Shown here piece by piece: positions 25,372 to 35,372 of a stretch of 64,000 nt of DNA. Location of the stretch: the NCBI GenBank assembly GCA_965249965.1, contig OZ252262.1, forward strand, positions 2,232,001-2,296,000, in the 5' to 3' direction. Numbering within the stretch: position 1 is the first letter of the stretch; each line of letters begins with the position of its first letter. A program made the translations under genes and the position numbers. The stretch is from HXMU1420-13 sp965249965 (GTDB lineage: Bacteria > Bacteroidota > Rhodothermia > Balneolales > Balneolaceae). The notes under the pieces are model-generated. The model made no database searches, was not told where the DNA came from, and was given only the letters and a program-made list of their open reading frames with translations.

Positions 25372-28300
25372 ATGAACAAAGCTACAAAGCTGCTTATGTC
25401 ACTAGTTATGACACTTCTCATAGCTAGCACGGCATGGGCTCAAGATCCAACGGATGCACCGACTGCGCCAACGCAGGATGCTGCAGACGTTATTTCTATT
25501 TTTAGCGATGCCTATACTGATATCACTGGAGTTGACTTAAATCCCAATTGGGGCCAGGCAACTGCTACTACGCAAGATACGATTGCAGGTAACCCAGTTT
25601 TAAAAATGGCTGGTCTTAATTATCAAGGCATAGACTTCGCTGGAAATCAGCAAGATGCTTCAGGAATGACGCATCTACATGTGGATATTTGGACAAATAA
25701 TGCAACGACGGTTAATCTGTCGGTCATTAGTCCTGGTCCATTAGAAACGCCAGAAGCACTAACAATTACTCAAGGGGAATGGGTGAGCTATGATATCCCA
25801 TTAACCGAGTACTCGGGCGTTGTAAATTTAACGGAAGTATTCCAATTAAAATTCGACGATGCTGGTGCCGGTGATTCACCAACCATCTTCGTGGATAATA
25901 TCTACTTCTATAATGATAGTCCTGCTGTTGATGCACCTGCAGTATTCTTCTCAGAATACATTGAAGGTTCTAGCAATAACAAAGCGCTAGAAATCTACAA
26001 TGCTACAGGGTCGGAAGTTGAGCTAACAAATTACCGTTTATATCGTGCAAACAATGGATCTGCTGAATGGCAAGACACATTGAACCTAACTGGGATGTTA
26101 GCAGCTGAAGATGTATTCGTTGCAGCGAACCCAAGTGCGGATGCAGCTATTCTAGCTGAAGCTGATACAACACATTCAATCACATTCTATAATGGTGATG
26201 ACGTTATTGCCTTAACGTGGAATGATGGTGGAACTTGGACAATCATAGATGTTATTGGTGAGTTAGGAGTTGATCCTGGTTCTGCATGGGACGTTGCCGG
26301 TGTAACTGAAGCTACAAACGAACAAACTCTTATTCGTAAGCCTTCAATTATGATGGGTCAAACTGTCTGGGCAACATCAGCTGGAACTAATGCTGATGAC
26401 TCTGAGTGGATTGTTAATGACCAAAACGACTTCTCAAATATTGGTATCTATGGCGCGTCTGCCCCAAGCCCGGTAACTGTAACCTTTAATGTAAATACAG
26501 CAACTATGCCTGATACATTAAATGAAGACCACACGATTCAACTTCGTGGTGGAGTAGTAGGTCCAGATGCGGCAGGAACTGGTCTTGGAAGCTCTGTAAC
26601 CTGGGATTCTCAGTCAATCGTTGCAACTAACGTAGGCGGCGATTACTGGACATTAACCTTTGATATGTCACCCGGTGATACACTTAACTACAAGTGGTGG
26701 GCTGGAACTGATGTAGACAACGGCCTAGCTAACGGTGGTGAAACTGGTTGGGAAAGTGGTGATAACAACCAATTTATCCTAGCAGGTGATGCAACAGGAT
26801 CAATAACTACCGACTTACAGTGGTTTGAGACTCGAATGAAACCATTCGAAAGCAAAACTGATACAGTTGCTGTTTGGTTTAGAGTTAATGTTGGTGCACA
26901 AATTCAAGATGGTACTTTCGATCCTGATTCAGGTGGGGTAGAAGTACGTGGTACTCCGGCTCCATTAACATGGGATGCTTCAACAGCTGCTAAACTAAAT
27001 TCTGAAGGACAGGTAGGTAAAAACCACTTTTACTCAGGCGTAGTTTATTTCGATCGTGCAGAACTAACAGCATCTGCACCTGATTCACGTCCTCCTGGAA
27101 CTATCAAATACAAATTCTACATGGATAAACTTTCTGGCGATGGCTGGGAAGGTGGAAATGATAAGTTTATGACTGTTGCCAGCCTAATGGATACAACCAA
27201 CTACTGGTCGTATTTCAATGGTGAAAGACCGTCAGAATCTACCATCGTTTCTACTACACTTAACTTTGAAGTTAACGTAGGTATACTTGAAGGTATCGGT
27301 TTCTTTAACTCAGCAGTTGATACCGTGTATGCACGTGGTGACTTCAACGGTTGGAGTACAGACAATCAAATGACATTTAATGATATTTCTGGTAATTACG
27401 ATGCCTTGAATATTCCATTTACAGGAGCAGAAGGTAAGGTTGTACCTTACAAATACTACCTCAAGTGGGATTCCCGCCGAGATTCATCTGAAAGTGAATT
27501 ATATCTGGAAGGTATTGAAGCCAATAATTCTGGTTGGGAAGAGCCAGGTTCAACTGCCGGTGGTAACCGTGAGTTAATCATCGAAAACCTCGACAATCAA
27601 CCTGTACGTTCTGAGTTCTACAACGATGTAGCTCCTCAGGCTTTAATCACCCCAGCGAACACAGAAGGTGGTGGACAATTAGTAGCTACATTTAGCATCG
27701 ATATGTCTCCTGCTGCATCTCGTGATGATGGTTCTACACCATTTAACGCAGCGAAAGACTCTGTTTTCCTAATTGTTGATACTCCATTCTTCGCATTAAC
27801 AAATGGAATCGTAGCTGGTGATGGTAATTTTGCTACAAGAACACTTGAGCAACGCGACAAAGTAATGTTTACCGATGATGACAACGATATGGTTTACACG
27901 CTAGACCTAACCTTGTCTACACTCACGCTAAACAATATTGGTTTCCGAATTGCTTATGGTGAGCCAACTAGCGAAACAGGTGAATTAATCATTAATGGTG
28001 AAGGTTTTGACGCCGGTCGTAGATACTACCAGTTCATCGAACCAATCGTTGCACCAGATGGTGACGATATTGACGAACTACCGGATGTTTCTTGGCCTGC
28101 AACGTATGCGTTTCCAACACTTACTTGGAGCCCACGTGATCTACCATTCGAAACACCACCAGATTACAGCGTAATTAACACTTCAGGCGAACTTGAAAGT
28201 GATAACGCTGAAAGATTTGTGTTAAACCAGAACTACCCGAATCCGTTCAACCCATCAACAAATATCAGTTTCAACTTGCCAACTTCGGCAAATGTGAAAT

Positions 28301-28476
28301 TGACTATTTACAATGTGTTGGGACAAGAAGTAGCCACGCTAATTAATGGCAAAGCTATGACTTCTGGTATTCACACTGTTGCATTTGATGCTTCTGCACT
28401 CTCTTCAGGTATGTATATCTACCGTTTAGAAGCAGGAAGCTTTACAAGCACTAAGAGAATGATGCTTATTAAATAA
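25372..28476 (+). CDS. surface starch-binding-like multimodular protein, T9SS cargo
   Basis: 1034 residues with signal peptide (TKLLMSLVMTLLIASTAWAQ). Order of parts: a beta-sandwich carbohydrate-binding-like module ending TIFVDNIYFY (about 35-185); a lamin-tail domain (FFSEYIEGSSNNKALEIYN, about 195-325); four SusE/F- or CBM20/48-like modules beginning near 366, 498, 627 and 769, the third with VYARGDFNGW; and a type IX sorting domain from about 942 (LNQNYPNPFNPSTNISFNLP) to the end. It probably binds starch at the cell surface and takes the place of SusE/SusF. An intrinsic-looking hairpin follows 24 bases after the stop. Binding specificity is inferred from modules and neighbours. Confidence 0.8.
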   Translation: MNKATKLLMSLVMTLLIASTAWAQDPTDAPTAPTQDAADVISIFSDAYTDITGVDLNPNWGQATATTQDTIAGNPVLKMAGLNYQGIDFAGNQQDASGMTHLHVDIWTNNATTVNLSVISPGPLETPEALTITQGEWVSYDIPLTEYSGVVNLTEVFQLKFDDAGAGDSPTIFVDNIYFYNDSPAVDAPAVFFSEYIEGSSNNKALEIYNATGSEVELTNYRLYRANNGSAEWQDTLNLTGMLAAEDVFVAANPSADAAILAEADTTHSITFYNGDDVIALTWNDGGTWTIIDVIGELGVDPGSAWDVAGVTEATNEQTLIRKPSIMMGQTVWATSAGTNADDSEWIVNDQNDFSNIGIYGASAPSPVTVTFNVNTATMPDTLNEDHTIQLRGGVVGPDAAGTGLGSSVTWDSQSIVATNVGGDYWTLTFDMSPGDTLNYKWWAGTDVDNGLANGGETGWESGDNNQFILAGDATGSITTDLQWFETRMKPFESKTDTVAVWFRVNVGAQIQDGTFDPDSGGVEVRGTPAPLTWDASTAAKLNSEGQVGKNHFYSGVVYFDRAELTASAPDSRPPGTIKYKFYMDKLSGDGWEGGNDKFMTVASLMDTTNYWSYFNGERPSESTIVSTTLNFEVNVGILEGIGFFNSAVDTVYARGDFNGWSTDNQMTFNDISGNYDALNIPFTGAEGKVVPYKYYLKWDSRRDSSESELYLEGIEANNSGWEEPGSTAGGNRELIIENLDNQPVRSEFYNDVAPQALITPANTEGGGQLVATFSIDMSPAASRDDGSTPFNAAKDSVFLIVDTPFFALTNGIVAGDGNFATRTLEQRDKVMFTDDDNDMVYTLDLTLSTLTLNNIGFRIAYGEPTSETGELIINGEGFDAGRRYYQFIEPIVAPDGDDIDELPDVSWPATYAFPTLTWSPRDLPFETPPDYSVINTSGELESDNAERFVLNQNYPNPFNPSTNISFNLPTSANVKLTIYNVLGQEVATLINGKAMTSGIHTVAFDASALSSGMYIYRLEAGSFTSTKRMMLIK

Positions 28477-28499
28477 TAGAATTCTCAAATAAGATTACT

Positions 28500-28530
28500 C
28501 GCAGGTACTTTGATCGGTACCTGCGTATTT
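28500..28530 (+). terminator. hairpin terminator between binding-protein gene and lacI
   Basis: Nine-base perfect arms CGCAGGTAC (28500-28508) and GTACCTGCG (28517-28525) around an eight-base loop are followed by TATTT. It would end or attenuate transcription from the upstream operator-controlled promoter just before the regulator gene. The short T-run suggests partial termination. Confidence 0.7.
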
Positions 28531-28548
28531 AACATTCGATACCAATTA

Positions 28549-29538
28549 ATGGCATCTACCATTTATGACATAGAAAAACAAGCAGGGGTAAGCATTGCAA
28601 CGGTTTCAAGGGTTTTTAACCAAAGCAATAGCGTATCAGATGCCACTAGAAAGAAAGTTTTAGAGGTAGCTGAGACTGTGGGCTATCATCCACAAGCTTA
28701 TGCCCAGGGGTTAGCAAGTCGAAAAAGTAATACCATCATGGCTGTGGTTCCTGTAATATCTAATTATTTCTTTATGGAAGTGTTAGGTGGTATTCAGGAC
28801 AAACTAACCCAAATTGGGTATGAACTCACTATTTTCAATGTTACAGCCGGCGATCACCTCTTTGAAGAAGTAGAACACGTTTTAAAAAGGCGCTGGGCTG
28901 AAGGATATTTGTTTATTTCTATCCATTTAATGGATAAACAATGGGAAAAACTAAAACGCTTTGATGTTCCAATAACGCTGATCGATGAACACTACGAAGG
29001 TTTTGATTCGGTTTCGGTCGATAATGTGCAAGGGGCATATCGGGCCACAAAAAGTTTAATCGAAAAAGGTTTTTCCAGAGTAGCAATGCTTTCTGCACTG
29101 CAAACTTCGAAGCCTATTCGAGATCGATTGGTAGGTTATCAAAAAGCATTGGAAGAGTCGGGCTTAGACTTCGATTCTAAATATGTAGTAGCCGGAGAAT
29201 CTTTTTATAGAGATGGTTTTACCGAAAAGGGTGGATACGAAGCCATGATGAAGATGCTGAACATGGACGAACCACCGCAGGCTTGCTTCTGTGCTTCTGA
29301 TATTCAAGCAGTGGGCGCATTAAAAGCCATGGCTGATGCCGGACAACACATTCCAATAGTTGGTTACGATGATATCGAGCTTTCGGAATACATTGGTCTT
29401 TCCACGATCCGCCAACCAATGCGTGATATGGGCTATTTTGCCACTCAAAACTTGTTAGAACGGCTAAAAAATACCAATAAGGCTATTTCACAAACAATCT
29501 ATTCACCTGAATTAATTTTAAGAACCTCAACCGATTGA
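28549..29538 (+). CDS. LacI-family transcriptional regulator of the starch locus
   Basis: 329 residues from ATG 28549. A TTG at 28510 is also in frame but falls inside the terminator hairpin. The helix-turn-helix is at residues 1-50 (YDIEKQAGVSIATVSRVFNQ) and the hinge/LacI signature VGYHPQAYAQGLASRKS follows. A periplasmic-binding-protein-like sensor domain contains FDSVSVDNVQGAYRAT and VGYDDIELSEYIGLSTIRQP. It should bind palindromes like those at 15574 and 15773 and release them on binding a maltodextrin-type ligand (inference). The stop codon overlaps a TTG of the following amylase frame and lies eight bases before its ATG, so it is co-transcribed with the hydrolases. Confidence 0.93.
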   Translation: MASTIYDIEKQAGVSIATVSRVFNQSNSVSDATRKKVLEVAETVGYHPQAYAQGLASRKSNTIMAVVPVISNYFFMEVLGGIQDKLTQIGYELTIFNVTAGDHLFEEVEHVLKRRWAEGYLFISIHLMDKQWEKLKRFDVPITLIDEHYEGFDSVSVDNVQGAYRATKSLIEKGFSRVAMLSALQTSKPIRDRLVGYQKALEESGLDFDSKYVVAGESFYRDGFTEKGGYEAMMKMLNMDEPPQACFCASDIQAVGALKAMADAGQHIPIVGYDDIELSEYIGLSTIRQPMRDMGYFATQNLLERLKNTNKAISQTIYSPELILRTSTD

Positions 29539-29546
29539 CGCTAATC

Positions 29547-32405
29547 ATGCGAAAACTATTCATTCACTCGACTCTTTTAATCCTCACTTTATTAACTAGT
29601 CAAGTATTAATAGCTCAAGAAACTATTAATGTAACATTCCGCTACGAAACTTCGGATGGAGCACTCAGAGCGTTTGTTCCGGGAGAATTCAATAACTGGG
29701 GGAACAACAATAGCGGCCGAATTAATACCGATGATGGTTCGTTAATGACCGAAGACTCAGAAAACGGATTTTGGTATAAAACCATCCCGCTTGTAATAGG
29801 TGGGGGTACGGCCACACATAATGGAAAATCAGGCTATGCTTATAAATTTCATGAGCAGTACAATGGGAGTGGCTCTGAATGGAATTGGTTTACTGATCCT
29901 TTGAATGACATCGCCATTGGTAATAACAATGATTCCTTTATCGAGGTAACCTATCCGTTAATATTCCAAATGGGACGCGAAAACGGAATTGCAGATCCCG
30001 ACCTTGAAGTTTGGGTTACTGTAGCATCAACTGATACCGATTCTATCGATGTTATTGCTTCACAGGTATACATAAATGATGAATTGGTTGGTAATTTTGA
30101 AAATAATTACGATCGCGAGCGGCAGCTTTTCTTCGAAAAAGACATCAGTAAATTTAATCTGATTACAGGCTCTAATGAGTTCAAAATTAAGGCTGTGACG
30201 CAATCTGGCGCTACAACTATCGATTCTCTTCAGTTCACATACATTGGAGATCCCGAAGATGTAGATCAACCACGACCTGCAGGTTTACAAGACGGGATTA
30301 CCTATGGTGAAGATGGTACATCAGTAACTCTTTCATTATTTGCCCCATACAAAGAAGATGTTTTCGTAATTGGTGATTTCACCGATTGGACCGTAGATAT
30401 TGATTACAAAATGTTCCGTGATTCTGTGAGTACAGACAGTATTTGGTTTTGGATGGAAATTGATGGCCTTACATCAGGTGAGGAATATGGAATGCAGTAT
30501 TTGGTTGATGGGCAAATCTTAATTGCTGATCCTTATTCTGAACTCGTTCTCAACGATTTTGATGATCAATTTATCCCGGAATCTGTATTTCCAAATTTGA
30601 AACCCTATCCATCCGGGAAAACATCATTCAGCGTGACATTACTCACGCCTGGTAAAGAAGAATATCAATGGGAAGTAACTGATTTCGATGCCCCAGACAA
30701 TGATAAACTGGTGATTTATGAATTATTAGTTAGAGACTTCATTGCCGATCATAGCTACAGTACACTAATTGATACCCTCGATTACATTGCGAATCTAGGT
30801 GTGAATGCCATCGAATTTATGCCTGTAAATGAATTTGAAGGCAACGAAAGCTGGGGATATAACCCTTCTTTCCATCTAGCACTTGACAAGTATTATGGTC
30901 CACCAGAAGAATTTAAACGCTTTGTGGATGAAGCACATAAACGAGGTATCGCAGTTATTCTTGATGTGGTGCTTAATCATGCATTTGGTCAAAGCCCATT
31001 AGTTAGGCTATGGAATACTGGGGAATTTGGTAGTCCAACAGCTGAAAACCCGTATTTAAATACCTCAGCTCGACACCCATTCAATGTAGGGTATGATTTT
31101 AATCATGAGAGTCCTGTAACAAGATATTTTTCTAAGAGAGTAATGGAATACTGGTTGGAAGAATATAAAGTTGACGGGTTTCGCTTTGATCTAAGTAAAG
31201 GGTTTACACAAACCAATAATCCAAATGATGTGGGTAAGTGGGGGCAATATGATCAATCACGTGTTGATATTTGGTTTGATTACTACAATCACATTAAATC
31301 TGTAAATCCGGAAGCGTATGTAATTCTCGAACATTTTGCAGATAACAGCGAAGAAAAAGTACTTGCAGATGCCGGAATGCTACTTTGGGGTAATGAAAAC
31401 CACAATTACAACGAAGCTACAATGGGTTACACCTCAAATTTATCCGGTGTACTTTCGAGTTCTCGAGCATTCAATTTCAACCATTTAGTTACCTACATGG
31501 AAAGCCATGATGAGCAATGGTTGATGTTCAAGAATAGAAGCTTTGGGAATTCCTCTGGCGATTATAACGTGCGAAATTTAGGTACAGCCCTCGATCGAAT
31601 GGAATTAGCAGGTGTTTTCTTTTTCCCATTACCCGGGCCAAGAATGATCTGGCAATTTGGTGAACTTGGGTATGGATATGGTGATAATGGCGAGCAATGC
31701 TTGAATGATTCACAGGACTGCCCGAGTTCTGCACCAGGTAGAACCGCCAATAAACCCATTCGTTGGGATTACAACGATGACCCTGATCGTCGAGATCTCT
31801 ATAATGTGTGGTCTCAATTGATTCAACTTAGAAATAGTAGTGAAGCATTTACAAGACCAGATAATACATTTTATGCGTTATCAGGTCCGATTAAGTATTT
31901 CCGCCACGAGCATTCTGAATCTGACGTGGTTGCAATTGGTAACTTCAGTATGGTTTCAACTACCGAAAGTGTAGACTTTCCAAAAGATGGAACCTGGTAC
32001 GATTTCTTTGGAAATACAGAAATTGAAGTGAGTGGTGAGCAAACGCAAGTAACATTGGAACCAGGCGAGTACAAACTTTGGACATCCACTGAATTTGATA
32101 TAGTACCTGTTTCATCAGAGCTGGAAGAATACAATGCTCCTACTCAATTTACGCTGTATCAGAATTATCCAAATCCATTTAATCCAAGTACTACCATTAA
32201 TTACGATGTAGCAAAGACAGGATTAGTGACTTTGGAGGTGTACAATATGCTTGGCCAGAAAGTGGCATCACTAATAAATGAAACCAAAAGTGAAGGCTCT
32301 TATTCTGTTAAATTTGATGCCTCAGGATTGAGTAGCGGAATGTATTTTGCCAGACTGACTGCAGGCAATATAATTCATACCCAAAAAATGATGTTGCTAA
32401 AGTAG
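29547..32405 (+). CDS. secreted GH13 alpha-amylase family enzyme with T9SS sorting domain
   Basis: 952 residues from ATG 29547 with signal peptide (MRKLFIHSTLLILTLLTSQ...). The N-terminal starch-binding-like beta module has VPGEFNNWG, and a CBM48-like E-set domain follows (VTLSLFAPYKEDVFVIGDFT). The GH13 barrel shows region I DVVLNH (about 473-478), region II GFRFDLSKG with nucleophile aspartate (near 547), region III ILEHF with acid glutamate (near 595) and region IV SHDEQ (near 653). All catalytic residues are present. The C-terminus carries a type IX sorting domain (LYQNYPNPFNPSTTINYD), so it is exported and probably surface-bound. Precise specificity within GH13 is not clear. Confidence 0.92.
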   Translation: MRKLFIHSTLLILTLLTSQVLIAQETINVTFRYETSDGALRAFVPGEFNNWGNNNSGRINTDDGSLMTEDSENGFWYKTIPLVIGGGTATHNGKSGYAYKFHEQYNGSGSEWNWFTDPLNDIAIGNNNDSFIEVTYPLIFQMGRENGIADPDLEVWVTVASTDTDSIDVIASQVYINDELVGNFENNYDRERQLFFEKDISKFNLITGSNEFKIKAVTQSGATTIDSLQFTYIGDPEDVDQPRPAGLQDGITYGEDGTSVTLSLFAPYKEDVFVIGDFTDWTVDIDYKMFRDSVSTDSIWFWMEIDGLTSGEEYGMQYLVDGQILIADPYSELVLNDFDDQFIPESVFPNLKPYPSGKTSFSVTLLTPGKEEYQWEVTDFDAPDNDKLVIYELLVRDFIADHSYSTLIDTLDYIANLGVNAIEFMPVNEFEGNESWGYNPSFHLALDKYYGPPEEFKRFVDEAHKRGIAVILDVVLNHAFGQSPLVRLWNTGEFGSPTAENPYLNTSARHPFNVGYDFNHESPVTRYFSKRVMEYWLEEYKVDGFRFDLSKGFTQTNNPNDVGKWGQYDQSRVDIWFDYYNHIKSVNPEAYVILEHFADNSEEKVLADAGMLLWGNENHNYNEATMGYTSNLSGVLSSSRAFNFNHLVTYMESHDEQWLMFKNRSFGNSSGDYNVRNLGTALDRMELAGVFFFPLPGPRMIWQFGELGYGYGDNGEQCLNDSQDCPSSAPGRTANKPIRWDYNDDPDRRDLYNVWSQLIQLRNSSEAFTRPDNTFYALSGPIKYFRHEHSESDVVAIGNFSMVSTTESVDFPKDGTWYDFFGNTEIEVSGEQTQVTLEPGEYKLWTSTEFDIVPVSSELEEYNAPTQFTLYQNYPNPFNPSTTINYDVAKTGLVTLEVYNMLGQKVASLINETKSEGSYSVKFDASGLSSGMYFARLTAGNIIHTQKMMLLK

Positions 32406-32425
32406 TGTATTGTTGACTAGAATGA

Positions 32426-33805
32426 ATGCCTAACAAATTATTCAAAATGGAAAAACAAAGCTCTTTAAAGCACATGATACTTGGGTTGATACTTGTTTCC
32501 CTTGCCTGTTCTCAAGCCCCTGAACTCGCCCCGGTTAGTAAAGTCATCCACCCTGATTGGAGCATGAATGCAAACATTTATGAAGTAAACATTCGTCAAT
32601 ATACTCCTGAAGGAACATTCAATGCTTTTCGTGAGGATTTACCACGATTAATGGATATGGGAGTTGATATCCTATGGTTGATGCCCATACATCCAATTGG
32701 TGAATTAAACCGAAAAGGTACCTTGGGAAGTTACTACGCGGTCAAAGATTTTAAAGCGGTTAACCCCGAATTTGGGACCGAAGAAGATTTTCGCGCATTA
32801 GTCGATGAGGCTCACGAATTAGGTATGAAAGTTATTATCGACTGGGTAGCCAATCATTCATCCTGGGATAATGTATGGACAGTAAATAAAGACTGGTATA
32901 CGTTAGATGATGAAGGAAATTTTATGCCCCCTGTTGAAGATTGGGCAGATGTAATCGATTTCAATTATGATAACGAAGAAATGAGAGCAGCGATGTTGGA
33001 TGCGCTCAAGTATTGGGTGAGTGAGTTTAATATCGACGGTTATCGTTGTGATGTAGCCGGAATGGTGCCAACAGAATTCTGGATAGATGCACATGAGCAA
33101 TTAGACGAAATCAAAGATGTATTTATGTTAGCAGAAGATGGAGATCCGGAATTGTTGATCGAAGCATTTGATATGAATTATGCTTGGGAGTACGCTCATA
33201 TAACCAGGCAGATAGCTTCGGGTGAGAGAACATTCGCTGCATTAGATTCCCTTTTTGAAAGTGATGCAGACAGATTCCCGAAAAATGGATACCGCATGTA
33301 TTTTACAACCAATCATGATGAAAATTCATGGAATGGTAGCGACGTAGAATTATGGGGTCCAAATTTTGAAAACTTTGCGGTCCTATCAGCAACTGTTGCT
33401 GGAATGCCGTTAATCTATACAGGTCAGGAATCTATACTTGATAAGCGAATCGAGTTTTTCGAAAAAGATCCTGTTGATTGGAAAGACTATGCCTATGAAG
33501 ACTTTTACCGCTTATTACTGAATTTACATAATGAAAACCAAGCACTTTGGAATGGAGCATTTGGTGGCGAAAGAACGAGAATAGAATCTCCAGAAGGTAC
33601 GTATGCCTTTACCCGTAAAAAAGGTCAAAACGAAGTAATTGTTGTAATCAATATTACGGATGAGATACAAAAGGTATCTGTTCCGCTTTGGGCGTCTTCA
33701 ACTTATATAAAATATGGTGTTACTGAAGGTTCAATAACTTCTGAAACCAGCACATACGACTTAGAACTACCACCAAATAAGTGGTTCATACTTGCATCAA
33801 ACTAA
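32426..33805 (+). CDS. GH13 alpha-amylase family lipoprotein
   Basis: 459 residues. ATG 32426 or ATG 32447 both precede a lipoprotein signal ending in the lipobox SLACS, so it is membrane-anchored. The GH13 barrel is complete: DWVANHSS (about 140-147), GYRCDVAG with the nucleophile aspartate (about 205-212), AEDGDP with the glutamate (about 237) and TNHDENSW (about 296). A short C-terminal beta domain ends it. The compact size suggests a maltodextrin-trimming enzyme in the periplasm or on the outer membrane. It lies 20 bases after the large amylase and 22 before the transporter. Confidence 0.93.
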   Translation: MPNKLFKMEKQSSLKHMILGLILVSLACSQAPELAPVSKVIHPDWSMNANIYEVNIRQYTPEGTFNAFREDLPRLMDMGVDILWLMPIHPIGELNRKGTLGSYYAVKDFKAVNPEFGTEEDFRALVDEAHELGMKVIIDWVANHSSWDNVWTVNKDWYTLDDEGNFMPPVEDWADVIDFNYDNEEMRAAMLDALKYWVSEFNIDGYRCDVAGMVPTEFWIDAHEQLDEIKDVFMLAEDGDPELLIEAFDMNYAWEYAHITRQIASGERTFAALDSLFESDADRFPKNGYRMYFTTNHDENSWNGSDVELWGPNFENFAVLSATVAGMPLIYTGQESILDKRIEFFEKDPVDWKDYAYEDFYRLLLNLHNENQALWNGAFGGERTRIESPEGTYAFTRKKGQNEVIVVINITDEIQKVSVPLWASSTYIKYGVTEGSITSETSTYDLELPPNKWFILASN

Positions 33806-33827
33806 CATTTAAATCAGGCAAAAATAC

Positions 33828-35348
33828 ATGACCGATTTACTGGCAAAGAAACCAAGGCTTAATTTTTGGCAAATCTGGAATATGAGCTTTGGATTTCTAG
33901 GCATCCAAATGGGCTTTGCTCTCCAGAACGCAAATACAAGTAGAATTTTTGAAACCCTTGGTGCAGATACTTCGAGTCTTGCAATTTACTGGTTGGCTGC
34001 ACCGGTTACGGGTTTAATAGTTCAGCCGATTATCGGTTATTATTCGGATAGAACATGGCTACCCAAATGGGGAAGAAGGCGTCCATATTTTGCACTTGGT
34101 GCAGTTACCGGAGCAATCGCACTGGTGTTAATGCCAAATTCTGCAGCGCTTTGGATGGCTGTAGGTGTACTCTGGATAATGGATGCATCCATCAATGTTA
34201 CGATGGAACCTTTCCGTGCATTTGTTGGTGATTTATTGCCCGATGAACAACGAACGACCGGTTTTGCGATGCAAAGTTTCTTCATTGGTATTGGTGCTTT
34301 GGTCGCATCTTTTTTACCCTGGATTTTTGCTAATTGGTTAAATATCCCGAATACTGCACCTGAGGGTGTGATTCCACCTTCAGTGAAATACTCATTTTAT
34401 ATAGGTGCTGCGATGTATTTCATTACGGTAATGTGGACCGTCTTTACCACAAAAGAATATCCACCGGCAGAAGATGAAGACCATGATGAACCTGCTATGG
34501 AGCCGGATGAAGAAGCGGGTTTTACACAAAAATTCACCAAAATTGGATCAGTATCTATAGCAATTGGTGTTGCTTTTTCTGCATACGTTGCACTATCCGG
34601 TATTGATCCACAACTCCATGTATTAGGTGGGGGTCTAATTTTTTACGGACTTGTTAATATCTTCGGCATGGCACTAACCAAAAAAGGCAAAACTAAAGCT
34701 GCCTTGGTGCACATCGTTAAAGATTTTATTACGATGCCCAAAACCATGGTACAACTAGCTTATGTACAATTTTTCACATGGTTTGCTCTGTTTTCTATGT
34801 GGATTTATACTACATCTGCCGTTACTTCGCATATTTATGGTACAACCGACGCCACATCGCTTTTATATAATCAAGGTGCGGATATGGTTGGCAACCTCTT
34901 TGGTGGTTACAACGGTATAGCCGCTCTGGCTGCAATAGTACTTCCATGGATAGCACGAAAAACAAATCGAAAAATTACCCATATGCTGGCTCTTTTCTGT
35001 GGTGGAATTGGATTGATTTCGATGTATTTCATAAGTGATCCGGCTTGGTTATGGTTAAGTATGGTTGGCGTTGGTATTGCATGGGCAAGTATATTGTCAA
35101 TGCCTTATGCAATTCTATCGGGTTCTTTACCAGCCGAAAAAATGGGCTACTATATGGGAGTATTCAACTTTTTTATAGTGATACCTCAAATTATGGCAGC
35201 ATCTCTACTCGGATTTATTTTAACAACATTCTTTGGTGGGGAAACAATAATGATTTTAGTGACAGGTGGTGTTTCGATGTTACTTGCCGGTTTTCTCACA
35301 CTTCGTGTTGAAGATAATGCCGACGATCACACGGCTATTCCAACCTAA
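33828..35348 (+). CDS. MFS sugar transporter (SLC45/maltose-permease-like)
   Basis: 506 residues, about twelve membrane helices with a soluble central loop around 215-235 (PPAEDEDHDEPAMEPDEEAG). The N-terminus NFWQIWNMSFGFLGIQMGFALQNANTSRIF and the loop 2-3 motif GYYSDRTWLPKWGRRRPYF are typical of the MFS group that includes SLC45 and bacterial maltose/sucrose permeases found next to amylase genes. It probably imports maltose or short maltodextrins across the inner membrane with protons. It is flanked by GH13 genes on both sides. Confidence 0.88.
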   Translation: MTDLLAKKPRLNFWQIWNMSFGFLGIQMGFALQNANTSRIFETLGADTSSLAIYWLAAPVTGLIVQPIIGYYSDRTWLPKWGRRRPYFALGAVTGAIALVLMPNSAALWMAVGVLWIMDASINVTMEPFRAFVGDLLPDEQRTTGFAMQSFFIGIGALVASFLPWIFANWLNIPNTAPEGVIPPSVKYSFYIGAAMYFITVMWTVFTTKEYPPAEDEDHDEPAMEPDEEAGFTQKFTKIGSVSIAIGVAFSAYVALSGIDPQLHVLGGGLIFYGLVNIFGMALTKKGKTKAALVHIVKDFITMPKTMVQLAYVQFFTWFALFSMWIYTTSAVTSHIYGTTDATSLLYNQGADMVGNLFGGYNGIAALAAIVLPWIARKTNRKITHMLALFCGGIGLISMYFISDPAWLWLSMVGVGIAWASILSMPYAILSGSLPAEKMGYYMGVFNFFIVIPQIMAASLLGFILTTFFGGETIMILVTGGVSMLLAGFLTLRVEDNADDHTAIPT

Positions 35349-35372
35349 GGATTTTAAATTAAAACAGATTCC

